Below are positions 7,768-15,763 of a stretch of DNA of 19,549 bases, piece by piece. Source of the DNA: Myxococcales bacterium. Lineage in GTDB: Bacteria > Myxococcota > Myxococcia > Myxococcales > Myxococcaceae. The DNA lies in the NCBI GenBank assembly GCA_003153055.1, contig PMBV01000100.1:1-19549 (forward strand). Reading direction: 5' to 3'. Made by a program: the position numbers and the translations under genes. Under the pieces are notes generated by a model. It was not told the origin of the DNA. It made no database searches and was given only the letters and a program-made list of their open reading frames with translations. Numbering within the stretch: the stretch's first letter is position 1; each line of letters starts with the position of its first letter.

Positions 7768-9270
7768 ATGAGTACTGCTGAGATCCTTTTTCTTTCTGTG
7801 TACTTCGGCGTGCTCGCCGTGCTCTCGGTGTATGGATCGCACCGCTATCGCATGGCGTTTTTGTACTACCGCCACAAGTACAAGCTGCCGACACCGAAGA
7901 AGCGCCTCGAGCGCATGCCTCGGGTGACGATTCAGCTGCCCATCTTCAACGAGCGGTACGTCGTCGAGCGCTTGGTCGACGCCGTGTGCCGCATTGAGTA
8001 CCCGAGGGAGCTGTTCGAGGTGCAGGTGCTGGACGACTCCACCGACGACACCTGCGCCATCGCGCGGGCCCGGGTGGAGCAGTGGAGGGCCAAGGGCGTG
8101 GACATCGCCTACGTGCACCGCACCAACCGCCAGGGGTTCAAGGCGGGGGCGCTGGAGCACGGGCTGGGGTTGGCGCGGGGTGAGTTCGTCGCCGTGTTCG
8201 ACGCTGACTTCGTGCCCACGGCCGACTTCCTCCAGAGGACGGTTCCGTTCTTCGCTGACGACGAGGTGGGCATGGTGCAGGTGCGCTGGGGGCACCTCAA
8301 CCGCGAGTTCAGCCTGCTGACCCAGGCGCAGAGCATTCTCCTCGACGGGCACTTCATCATCGAGCACACCGCGCGCAGCCGGTCGGGGTGTTTCTTCAAC
8401 TTCAACGGAACCGCGGGCATCTGGCGGCGAGAGGCCATCGTCAACGCCGGGGGCTGGCAGCACGACACGCTGACGGAGGATCTCGACCTCTCGTACCGCG
8501 CGCAGTTGAAGGGCTGGCAGTTCGTGTTCCTGGCTGACGTGTTGTCTCCGGCCGAAGTGCCGGTGGACATGAACGCCTTCAAATCGCAGCAGCACCGCTG
8601 GGCCAAGGGCAGCATCCAGACGGCCAAGAAGCTGCTGCCGTTGATCTTGAGGTCCAAGCTGCCGTGGGCCATCAAGCGGGAGGCGTTCTTCCACCTGAGC
8701 AACAACATGGCCTACCTGCTGATGGTGGTGCTGTCGGTGATGATGCCGCTGTCGATGGTGCTGCGGTTCAAGCACGGGTTGTACTCGACGCTGTTCCTCG
8801 ACTTTCCGGTGTTCGCCGCGGCGACCGCCTCGGTGTGCTTCTTCTACGTGGCGACCATGCGTGAGCTGGGCCTCAAGTGGCGGGAGCAGATCAAGTACCT
8901 GCCCTTCGTGCTGAGCCTGGGCATTGGCATGGCGATCAACCAGTGCAAGGCCGTGGTCGAGGCCCTGCTCGACCGCCAGTCGGAGTTCGCCCGCACGCCG
9001 AAGACCGGCTCCGAGGGGAAGGCCGTCCGCCAGGTGCAGAAGGCGTATCGGGGCAAGCGAAACTGGGTGCCGGTTGTCGAGGTGGTGTTCGGCCTCTACT
9101 TCTCGGGCGCCATCTATTACGCGTGGGACCAGGAGATCTGGTCCTCGCTCCCGTACCTGTTCCTGTTCCAGGTTGGCTTCCTCTACGTGGGGCTCTCGAG
9201 CGTGTTCGAGTTCCGTGGCCGGGTGAAGTCGACCGAGGTCAGTTCTGGAGCCGCTCAGCCTACGGCGTGA
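7768..9270 (+). CDS. Membrane family-2 glycosyltransferase, CslA/cellulose-synthase-like
   Basis: This 500-aa processive-type glycosyltransferase probably polymerises a polysaccharide from nucleotide sugars at the inner membrane. An N-terminal membrane segment (about 5-25) precedes the GT-A catalytic domain. The family D,D,D,QxxRW signature is present: DDSTDDT (Asp89-Asp90), DADF (Asp145 and Asp147), TEDLDLSYRAQLKGW (Asp238) and QQHRW (Gln274, Arg277, Trp278). NRQGFKAGALEHGL and GTAGIWR resemble CslA/mannan-synthase-like enzymes more than BcsA, and there is no PilZ domain. Five hydrophobic segments follow (near 311, 345, 376, 432 and 460). The polymer cannot be deduced. ATG7768 is used; GTG7762, with AAAGG six nt upstream, is nearly as good and adds two residues. 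A beta-barrel gene follows 93 nt later. Confidence 0.9.
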   Translation: MSTAEILFLSVYFGVLAVLSVYGSHRYRMAFLYYRHKYKLPTPKKRLERMPRVTIQLPIFNERYVVERLVDAVCRIEYPRELFEVQVLDDSTDDTCAIARARVEQWRAKGVDIAYVHRTNRQGFKAGALEHGLGLARGEFVAVFDADFVPTADFLQRTVPFFADDEVGMVQVRWGHLNREFSLLTQAQSILLDGHFIIEHTARSRSGCFFNFNGTAGIWRREAIVNAGGWQHDTLTEDLDLSYRAQLKGWQFVFLADVLSPAEVPVDMNAFKSQQHRWAKGSIQTAKKLLPLILRSKLPWAIKREAFFHLSNNMAYLLMVVLSVMMPLSMVLRFKHGLYSTLFLDFPVFAAATASVCFFYVATMRELGLKWREQIKYLPFVLSLGIGMAINQCKAVVEALLDRQSEFARTPKTGSEGKAVRQVQKAYRGKRNWVPVVEVVFGLYFSGAIYYAWDQEIWSSLPYLFLFQVGFLYVGLSSVFEFRGRVKSTEVSSGAAQPTA

Positions 9271-9363
9271 GACCGCCGCGGGCGGAGTTGAAGAGTTCCC
9301 AGGGCCGGCTGGAAGCGAGTGCCGCGGTTGGTGCGCTCGCTCGTCGGTGCACTTGGGAGAATC

Positions 9364-10074
9364 ATGAAGCGAAAGTGGCTCGTGTCGGTGGTCGCGGTTC
9401 TCTGGGCCCTCAGCTCACAGGCTGAGGACGGTGATTTCCCCTCGGTCGTGGGCGGTTCGACGGTGGCGCCGCGGGAGAACGTGCTGGAGTTTGGGCTTGG
9501 CCACAGCGACCTCCTCTCGGTCGGCTGGCGACACGGTGTCTCCTCGGCGATTGAGCTCGGCCTGGTCGGCGGTGCCACGTTTGGGTACCGCGGGCTGCTC
9601 TTCGCCGGAGGTGGAGATGTCTCTGGATCTGCTCTCGGTGCCAGGCTGCAAGGGCGGCTCAAGGCGCGGCTATTCGAGGTAGGGGTCGTCTCCCTTGGGC
9701 TCTCGTTCGAGCCCGGGCTCTCCTACTCGATGTGGCGCGTCGGCTCGATACCGAGCACTCCCCGCATCGGCGCGCTCGGCGTGGAGCTCCCAGTGGCCTT
9801 GAAGCTCGGGCTCGCCCTCTCGGAGCGCACCACGCTCGGCTTCCGCGTCGAGGTGCCCTTCTTTCTCGAGCTCTGGGCGCGAGACGGAGGACCGGCGAGC
9901 CTTCAGCCCCTCTCGACCTTCGCCTACGGGCCCCGCGTCGGGGCTGGCATCGAGCACGCCTTGAGCCAGTCGGTGTTGCTCTTCCTCCACGTGCGCGTCG
10001 GGCTCCTCAACATCGTCCGAGAGACCACCATTGACGGGCAGCTCGGCCTCGCCTGGCGCTTGCCAGGGGCCTGA
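9364..10074 (+). CDS. Predicted outer-membrane beta-barrel protein, function unknown
   Basis: This 236-aa protein has a clear signal peptide: basic MKRK, hydrophobic core, likely cleavage after Ala20 in SQA-ED. The mature part is made of alternating, Gly-rich amphipathic strands (for example VLEFGLGHSDLLSVGWRHG, IELGLVGGATFGYRG, TTLGFRVEVPFFLELW), typical of a small 8-12-strand barrel. It ends WRLPGA, so it lacks the usual C-terminal aromatic residue of barrels. ATG9364 is chosen because GGGAGA (9355-9360) is just upstream and it starts the signal peptide; a GTG at 9319 is less likely. It follows the glycosyltransferase on the same strand, so a link to polymer export or surface attachment is possible but only by position. 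No specific family was recognised. Confidence 0.75.
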   Translation: MKRKWLVSVVAVLWALSSQAEDGDFPSVVGGSTVAPRENVLEFGLGHSDLLSVGWRHGVSSAIELGLVGGATFGYRGLLFAGGGDVSGSALGARLQGRLKARLFEVGVVSLGLSFEPGLSYSMWRVGSIPSTPRIGALGVELPVALKLGLALSERTTLGFRVEVPFFLELWARDGGPASLQPLSTFAYGPRVGAGIEHALSQSVLLFLHVRVGLLNIVRETTIDGQLGLAWRLPGA

Positions 10075-10106
10075 GCTTCCTCGTCGGGTTCCCCGGGCCG
10101 TTCAGG

Positions 10107-13100
10107 TCAGAAGTTCACCGCGTGCGCCTTGGCGACCTGCGCACGCACCTTCTCGAGCCACCCCTTGCCGCTCAGGCGCTCCGCGACGGCCACGGACAGG
10201 TGCTGCGGCACGATGCCTTGCCCGCGGTTTCGCCCCAGCCCTTGCACGCACGATGGGCAATTCGTCAGCACCGTCACCGGGCCCTTCTGCCCCTCTTTCG
10301 CCTCGGCCAGCGCCTCCCGTTTCCGATGGAGCATCGAGTCGCTGATGTCTGGTCGCGAGAGCGCCAACGTCCCCGCCTCGGAGCAGCAGTGTGGCACGGC
10401 GTGGACCTTCCCAAACCCACCCAGCTTCGTCAGCACCTCGCTCGCCTTCCCATCGAGGGAGTCGTGGCAGGGGGCGTGGTAGAGCGAGCCCGCCGCCGCC
10501 GCGCCGTCGAGCTTGAGCCCGCGCTCATGGGCGTAGCTGGCCACGTCGACGATTCGTCCGCCGAAGAGCTTGCCGGCCTCCATCACCTCGAGGCCCTCCC
10601 GGCAGGTCCCACAGGTGATGACGCAGGCGTCGAACGAGAGGTAGCTGAACATGTCGCGGATCTGGCTGAAGATGATGGTATCGCGCAGCACGGTCTGCGA
10701 GCGGAGATCGGCCTTCGCGTTGACGTGCGCGGGGAACCCACAGCACATGAACGGCGGCGGCAGGACCACGCGCACCTTGAGCTCCAAGAGCACGTGGAGC
10801 GCGGCCAGCGAGATGTCTCCGTAGATGCGCTCCGACGCACAGCCAGGGAAGTAGAAGACCGTGCTCACCGCCTCGCCTTCGGGCTCGAAGACCAGCGCCT
10901 GGTCTGGCTCGCAGGGTGGCACCACCTCGTGGAGCGTCGGCCCGGAGATCGGCCCCACCGGCGAGCGCAACACCTGGAGCACGTAGGACCCCGGCGGGTG
11001 ATCGACCGGCTGCAGAGGCGCCGCCAGGGCCGCCCCGAGCCGCTGCCCGGCCACCCCCACCTGGAGCGCCGCGCGGAAGATCTTGTTGTACGTCGGTGAC
11101 TGCGAGCTCAGGTACCCCAGCATCGCGTTGGTCGCCGTGGGGGTGCGTTTGAAGCCGCGGCTCGCGAGCACCTTCCGCTCGAGCACGCTCACCTCGCCGC
11201 TGTCGATGTCCACTGGGCAGGGCTTGAGGCACTTGTGGCAGATGGTGCAGTGGTCAGCCACGTCTTCGAGCCATCGCAAGAGCTCGAAGCTCGTCGAGTG
11301 CTCGCGCTGGGCTTCGTACAACAGCCCCTCCACCAGGGACCCAATGGCGAGGTTCTTGTTTCGCGGGTGGAAGAACATGCCCCGCGCGGGGTGAAAGACG
11401 CAGCAGTCTGGCTTGCACTTGCCGCAACGCACGCAGTGGGCGATGGACTTGGCGAGCTCCTCGAGCTGCCCGTGCTGAAGGATTCGCGCCTCGAGCTCGA
11501 GCAGGTTGAACGAGGGGGTGAATACCCGGTCGAGCACGTCGACGTCCTGCAGCTTGCCCGGGTTCATCAGCCCGTCGGGGTCCACCTTCTTGCGGTGCTG
11601 GTTCAGCTCCTCGATGCGCTCCTTCTCGAGGTACTTGAGCTTGGTGACGCCGATGCCGTGCTCGCCCGACACCACACCGCCCAGCGACACCACCTTGGCC
11701 ATCACCTCGTCGATGACGTGCTCGGTGCGCTTGAGCATCGGTCGGTCGTTCGACAGCACCGGCACGTTCACGTGCACGTTGCCGTCACCCGCGTGCATGT
11801 GCGTCGCGAGCACGATGCGGCGGTCACGCACCTCTTGGTGGGCTCGATCGAGGGCCTGGGTCAAGCTGCCGTACCCGCGCACCAGCTCGCTCAGCTCGGT
11901 CCTCAGCTCGCCCAGAATCGACAGGGCTCTGAGCTCGTGGGTGCCCGCCTTCACCAAGGCGTCGCGCGCCTGCTCGCAGCGCTTCAGCCCCTCGGGGATC
12001 TTCGTCTCGAGCCACGTCGGGTCCTCAGCTGGAGGCGTGGCGCTCCGCAGCACCTCCTCGGCTCGCTCCACGAAGCGGATCTGGGCGTAGCGCTCTTCGG
12101 CCACGTTCATCGCCTCGATGTAGCGGGCGAACTCGGCCAGCGCGTCGAGGGGGAGGACGATGTCCTCGTTCATCTTGAAGGCGTTGGTGCGCCGGGCAAT
12201 GGCTCCCAGCTTCTTCCGGTCGGCCCAGAAGCGCTTGCCCTCGGCGGCGTCGCGGGCCTCGAACAGCTCGGTGTTGGGGTGCGCGGCGAGGATGCTCCGA
12301 ATCGTCGCCACGCCCCGGGCGGCCTCCTCGGCGGAGTGGCCCACCACGTCGATGAGCAGCACGGCCTTGGGCGTCTCGGCCCTCGTCGCCCGCACCTTGT
12401 AGTTGATGGCTCTGACGTACTCGTCGTCGAAGTGCTCCAGGGCGCTCAACGCCTCGGCCCCGCTGTTGGGGAAGGGGAAGGCCCTCGACAGGGCCAGAAT
12501 CACCAGGCTCGCCTCGTCGAAGTCAGGCCCGAAGAACTCCAGGCACAGGGTGCGCTTGGCCTCGTACTCCGGGTAGAGAATGAACTCGGCTGAGGTGATG
12601 ACGCCGTCGGTCCCCTCCTTCTGGAGCCCGGGCACTCCGCCCAGCGCCTTGTTGGTGATGTCTTTCCACAGGCCCTTCTTGCGAATCTGCGAGCCGGTGA
12701 GGGCGATGGTCTCGAGCACCGTGCCCTGGTCATCGTCCTTGACCTCGAAGGTGACCGTGTCCTCGGGGAGGATCTTCCGCAGTTGGTGATCCGTTCGCCG
12801 CACCGTCCACCGGTGGCCCGACGGCATGGCCATGCGCCAGGACACCAGGTTGTCGATGCAGGTGCCCCAGAGGACACAGTCTTTGCCGCCGGCGTTCTCG
12901 GCGATGTTGCCGCCGATGGTGCACGCCCAGGCGCTCGTGGGATCCGTCGCGAAGACGAAGTCGTGCTCCGCGGAGACCTCCATCGCCTTCTCGGTGATGA
13001 CGCCGGCTTCTAGCTCGATGACCTTGGCGGTGGCCTTCTGACCGCTGGCGAGCACGAATTCCCGGTCGACCATGCCCCGCACGTGGTTGAGCTTCTCGGT

Positions 13101-13742
13101 GTTCAACACCACGCAGCCAGGCCTCAGCGGCACCGCGCCGCCGGTGAGCCCGGTGCCCGCGCCGCGTGGTACCACCTTGAGCCCGAGCTTCCCGATGGCC
13201 TTGAGCAGCGGGGCCACCTGGGCCTCGTCGTCGGGCATCACCACCGCCACCGGCAGGTACAATCGCCAGTCGGTCGCGTCGGTGGCGTGGGAGACCAGCG
13301 TGAAGGGGTCGAAGAGCACCGCGTCTTTCCCCGCGATGGGGCCCAGCTCCCGCAGCAAGCGCTTGCGAAGCTCCGGAGTCTCCTCCAGCTCAGCGCGGAA
13401 GGACGCGGCCAGCCGACGACACTCGGTCAACACCTCCGCGATGCGAGGCTCTCCGTTGGCGCCGTTCTCGACGACCGCCAGGTCCTTCTCGATGGTCTCG
13501 AGCAGGCGCCGCCGGCGTGGCGCCGAGTCGAGCAGCTCCTGCCTCAGGTAGGGGTTTCGTTGGTACAGCAACAGCTCGCCGAAGAAGCGGCTGAGCAGCC
13601 GTGCCGAGCGCCCAGTGACTCGCCGGCTCCTCAGCTCCTCGAGCTTGGCCCACAGGCCCGGCCCGAGGAGGTGCGTGAGGGCCTGCCGATCGTCGGAGGA
13701 AGTGTAATTGAAGGGGATCTCGCGGAGGTTCGTGCGGTTCAT
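10107..13742 (-). CDS. DUF3683-type FAD-linked oxidase / Fe-S / CCG-domain fusion oxidoreductase
   Basis: This 1211-aa protein fuses modules that are separate subunits in glycolate oxidase (GlcD, GlcF). An N-terminal DUF3683-like region (about 1-140, REIPFNYTSSDDRQ) leads to a PCMH-type FAD-binding domain (about 160-390; VPRGAGTGLTGGAVP). A FAD-linked oxidase C-terminal domain follows (about 400-745; GDGNVHVN, SGEHGIGVTKLKYLE). Two [4Fe-4S] motifs, CVRCGKCKPDC (about 770) and CTICHKCLKPCP (about 832), come next. Cysteine-rich CCG segments complete it: YFPGCASE (about 967), CCGFP (about 999), TCGTC, APCHD, HCCSEAG (about 1117). It probably oxidises a D-2-hydroxy acid such as D-lactate, glycolate or 2-hydroxyglutarate and passes electrons to the respiratory chain; the substrate is unknown. 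The ATG lies at 13740-13742 without an obvious Shine-Dalgarno. Confidence 0.92.
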   Translation of the reverse strand: MNRTNLREIPFNYTSSDDRQALTHLLGPGLWAKLEELRSRRVTGRSARLLSRFFGELLLYQRNPYLRQELLDSAPRRRRLLETIEKDLAVVENGANGEPRIAEVLTECRRLAASFRAELEETPELRKRLLRELGPIAGKDAVLFDPFTLVSHATDATDWRLYLPVAVVMPDDEAQVAPLLKAIGKLGLKVVPRGAGTGLTGGAVPLRPGCVVLNTEKLNHVRGMVDREFVLASGQKATAKVIELEAGVITEKAMEVSAEHDFVFATDPTSAWACTIGGNIAENAGGKDCVLWGTCIDNLVSWRMAMPSGHRWTVRRTDHQLRKILPEDTVTFEVKDDDQGTVLETIALTGSQIRKKGLWKDITNKALGGVPGLQKEGTDGVITSAEFILYPEYEAKRTLCLEFFGPDFDEASLVILALSRAFPFPNSGAEALSALEHFDDEYVRAINYKVRATRAETPKAVLLIDVVGHSAEEAARGVATIRSILAAHPNTELFEARDAAEGKRFWADRKKLGAIARRTNAFKMNEDIVLPLDALAEFARYIEAMNVAEERYAQIRFVERAEEVLRSATPPAEDPTWLETKIPEGLKRCEQARDALVKAGTHELRALSILGELRTELSELVRGYGSLTQALDRAHQEVRDRRIVLATHMHAGDGNVHVNVPVLSNDRPMLKRTEHVIDEVMAKVVSLGGVVSGEHGIGVTKLKYLEKERIEELNQHRKKVDPDGLMNPGKLQDVDVLDRVFTPSFNLLELEARILQHGQLEELAKSIAHCVRCGKCKPDCCVFHPARGMFFHPRNKNLAIGSLVEGLLYEAQREHSTSFELLRWLEDVADHCTICHKCLKPCPVDIDSGEVSVLERKVLASRGFKRTPTATNAMLGYLSSQSPTYNKIFRAALQVGVAGQRLGAALAAPLQPVDHPPGSYVLQVLRSPVGPISGPTLHEVVPPCEPDQALVFEPEGEAVSTVFYFPGCASERIYGDISLAALHVLLELKVRVVLPPPFMCCGFPAHVNAKADLRSQTVLRDTIIFSQIRDMFSYLSFDACVITCGTCREGLEVMEAGKLFGGRIVDVASYAHERGLKLDGAAAAGSLYHAPCHDSLDGKASEVLTKLGGFGKVHAVPHCCSEAGTLALSRPDISDSMLHRKREALAEAKEGQKGPVTVLTNCPSCVQGLGRNRGQGIVPQHLSVAVAERLSGKGWLEKVRAQVAKAHAVNF

Positions 13743-13794
13743 CGCGGTGAGAGGGGTCTACCAGCATTCGGGGACCCGTCGTTCTCCCGTCGAT

Positions 13795-13845
13795 GCCAAC
13801 CCCCACGAGCTGGCAAACCGACCGGGTTTCGCGTGCTTCCGCGAA
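13795..13845. other. Series of small hairpins next to the long inverted repeat
   Basis: Three short dyads sit almost end to end. TGCCA (13795-13799) faces TGGCA (about 13811-13815). AAACC (13815-13819) faces GGTTT (13825-13829). TTCGCG (13828-13833) faces CGCGAA (13840-13845), a perfect 6-bp stem with a 6-nt loop. The first two share a base and the last two overlap slightly, so not all can form at once. Together with the long inverted repeat that follows, this suggests a structured RNA or repeat element rather than plain spacer. Confidence 0.45.
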
Positions 13846-13851
13846 CAGGCA

Positions 13852-13985
13852 GTGCGAGCATGCCTTGGGGGCGATAGGGCTGCCGCTGCCCACACACCTC
13901 AGGCGCTCTCGGGTGGAGGGGCTGGCCAGACCGCCTCGGCGTGGGGGCACTGGCCCTCCCATCGCACCTCAAGGCATGCTCGCAC
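13852..13985. repeat. Long inverted repeat / extended hairpin, 16-bp perfect outer stem
   Basis: The arm at 13852-13867 (GTGCGAGCATGCCTTG) is the exact reverse complement of 13970-13985. Pairing continues inward: a G:T pair and two G:C pairs (13868-13870 with 13967-13969), then after one bulged base GCGAT (13871-13875) with ATCGC (13961-13965). GGGC (13877-13880) can pair with GCCC (13953-13956). Weaker matches lie deeper, such as TGCCC (13887-13891) with GGGCA (13945-13949) and GGCG (13902-13905) with CGCC (13932-13935). The whole 134 nt can fold as one imperfect hairpin. It starts 2 nt after the stop codon of the radical SAM gene (minus strand) and lies about 110 nt before the oxidoreductase start. 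Candidates are a structured RNA, a 3'-end processing or termination structure, a dispersed repeat or an msDNA-like element. There is no T-tract and no flanking target-site duplication that I could see. Confidence 0.7.
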
Positions 13986-13987
13986 CG

Positions 13988-15763
13988 TCACGCCCGCTGA
14001 AGGAACCGACCGTGAGCGAGGTGCTCCACGAGCTCGCGCCACGAGCCGAGATCGAGCTCAACGTTCGAGCCGAGGCTGGCCAAGGCTCGGCCCACAGTCG
14101 TGGGGCGGGAGAAGGCCGTCAGCGCCGCGAGCACGGCGCTCCCCGCGGCGCCCTGCTGGAGCAGTGGGTCATTGAAGCGCCGGGAGCTCAGCGACGGCGC
14201 GCACGCCAACCCCGAGCCGTTGATCGACCGGACGACCGTCACCTGCTCCTTGGCCACGCTCGGCGGCACGCGGTGCGACCCGAACCAGTCGCTCAGAGCG
14301 ACCTGTTTCATCGAAGCCACCGAGGCCTTGAGCCGGCTGTCGTCATCGATGGCCGTGGCGTGGGCCACCTGGCGCTGCACCAGCTCGTCGAGGTGCTCAA
14401 AGGCTCTCTCGACCGACCGCTCGACGTTCCGGTCGACGAAGCGCACCATGGGGACCGGGCCGACCCTGGCCGGATCACCCCGGGAAAACCAGCCGAGGAA
14501 CTCGTCGAAGGAGCGCGCCTGGGAGACCATGCCGAAGCGTCCGGCGTGCTCGGTGACGAGCGCTCCGGGTTGTGACTCGAGGCGCTGGTAGCCGACCGCG
14601 CAGCCGAGGCCGAGAAGTTGTTCGATGAGACGGTGCTCCTGGTCGAGGGCCTGGGCGCTGGTGAAGGGCAGCCCAGCGATGCCGCAGACCTCGAGCTCGA
14701 CGTTGGAGTACCTGAGGCAGCGCCGCACCGCATCGAGGAGCTCCCCGTCGGTCGGGCAGCGCTTGAGCAGCCCTCGACGGTGGAGCTCGCTCCGCTGGTC
14801 CGACGAGAAGCAGCCGAGGTCCAGCACCAGGTACACGCGCCCGAAGGTGCTGGCCAGGAGCTCCACCAAGGGCTCTGGCGGTACGCCCCAGAGGAAGTAC
14901 GTGGTGGAGTGGCCCGATAGGTCGAGGCCCTTCCACGTTTGGGCGAGGAACTCGGCCGTGCCACCCGAGAAGTCGTAGCGGAGCTGCCAGACCAAGGGAG
15001 CGATCTCCCGATGATCGCGGCGCACACTCTCGGGAGGGCGGAGGAACGGCCTGGCGCGCCCGAAGGAGGCCTCCTGGAGGCCACGGCCACCACCGCAGTA
15101 GACGCAGTTCTCGCCACAGCCCTTGCCGGGCGCGACCCAGCCAGAGAAGGAGTGTTGATCGAGCAGGCTGAGGAAGAGCTCGTCGAAGTGCGAGTAGTGC
15201 ACCTCGCGGCTCCCGGCACCTTGCACGTACCCCAGCGGCGCGCGGGAACCGTCGGCCCCGATGCAATTGGGTGGGGACACTTCTCCTCGGCAGAGCGCCA
15301 ACAACGGGACCTCACCGTCGCCGGTGACGACGTCATCGATCGACTCCCAAGTGCCGAGCTCTCGCCAGAACCACGAAGCGGTGTTGCCACCGAGCACTAA
15401 CCGTACCTCAGGGTCGATGCGCCGCAGCGTCTCGGCGATGAGCTTCGCCCGGCCCAGGTGGTGAAACCACTTGAGGCTGATGCCCACCAGGCGAGGGCGT
15501 ACCCGGCCCATGAGCCGCTCCAGCGAGCCGGTGAGCTCCTGGGTCGTCTCGTCGTCGTCGTGGAGCCGTACGAAGGCCTCCACCCCGTTCCTCCTCAGGT
15601 ACGACGCCAGGTAGAGGATTCCGCAGGTGGCCTCTCCGGTGCCTGCGCCGACGAGCAGCACCGGGGAGGCGAGGCTCGTCGGCGTGGGCGTGGCCGGGCG
15701 GTGGGCGGGCCTCGTGTTCTTCGCCCTGACCTTCCCAGGCCCGGTGCGCCCACTCCTCCTCAC
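13988..15763 (-). CDS. B12-binding-like radical SAM protein, function unknown
   Basis: This 591-aa protein has an N-terminal Rossmann-like domain of the B12-binding type (about 34-165). It reads PVLLVGAGTGEATCGILYLA, VRLVLGGNTASWF and DDVVTGDGEVPLLAL, but lacks the DxHxxG cobalamin-ligand motif, so any cobalamin would bind base-off without that His. The radical SAM cluster motif is GCGENCVYC (Cys216, Cys220, Cys223). A TIM-barrel-like part follows (YDFSGGTAEFLAQ, VYLVLDLGCFSSDQ, ELEVCGIAGLP). The C-terminal part (about 440-591) is not recognised. The N-terminal 30 residues are basic and Pro/Thr-rich. The start codon is GTG (15761-15763) and overlaps the helicase stop as GTGA, implying translational coupling. 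Substrate unknown; such enzymes methylate or rearrange unactivated carbons in antibiotics, lipids and cofactors. Confidence 0.83.
   Translation of the reverse strand: MRRSGRTGPGKVRAKNTRPAHRPATPTPTSLASPVLLVGAGTGEATCGILYLASYLRRNGVEAFVRLHDDDETTQELTGSLERLMGRVRPRLVGISLKWFHHLGRAKLIAETLRRIDPEVRLVLGGNTASWFWRELGTWESIDDVVTGDGEVPLLALCRGEVSPPNCIGADGSRAPLGYVQGAGSREVHYSHFDELFLSLLDQHSFSGWVAPGKGCGENCVYCGGGRGLQEASFGRARPFLRPPESVRRDHREIAPLVWQLRYDFSGGTAEFLAQTWKGLDLSGHSTTYFLWGVPPEPLVELLASTFGRVYLVLDLGCFSSDQRSELHRRGLLKRCPTDGELLDAVRRCLRYSNVELEVCGIAGLPFTSAQALDQEHRLIEQLLGLGCAVGYQRLESQPGALVTEHAGRFGMVSQARSFDEFLGWFSRGDPARVGPVPMVRFVDRNVERSVERAFEHLDELVQRQVAHATAIDDDSRLKASVASMKQVALSDWFGSHRVPPSVAKEQVTVVRSINGSGLACAPSLSSRRFNDPLLQQGAAGSAVLAALTAFSRPTTVGRALASLGSNVELDLGSWRELVEHLAHGRFLQRA

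Noticed and set aside
9273..9285. CCGCC/GGCGG hairpin after the glycosyltransferase as a terminator
   Set aside because: Only five base pairs with a 3-nt loop and no T-tract, which is easily chance at this GC content.
11235..12593. Long plus-strand frame antisense to the oxidoreductase
   Set aside because: It is rich in Val/His/Leu/Gly without motifs and lies wholly within a gene whose cofactor-binding motifs are intact on the minus strand.
13852..13985. Full retron (msr-msd-reverse transcriptase)
   Set aside because: No reverse transcriptase or other retron effector gene is present in the window, and I could not identify a conserved branching-G context. Only the hairpin itself is supported.
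13852..13985. Insertion sequence or MITE bounded by terminal inverted repeats
   Set aside because: I saw no flanking direct repeat or transposase. The complementarity continues well into the interior, which suits a hairpin better than a two-ended element. Additional genomic copies would reopen this.
13793..14575. Plus-strand open frame covering the structured intergenic region
   Set aside because: Most of it is antisense to the radical SAM gene, and the part over the hairpins has no domain or ribosome-binding site. The inverted repeat explains the resemblance between its two ends.
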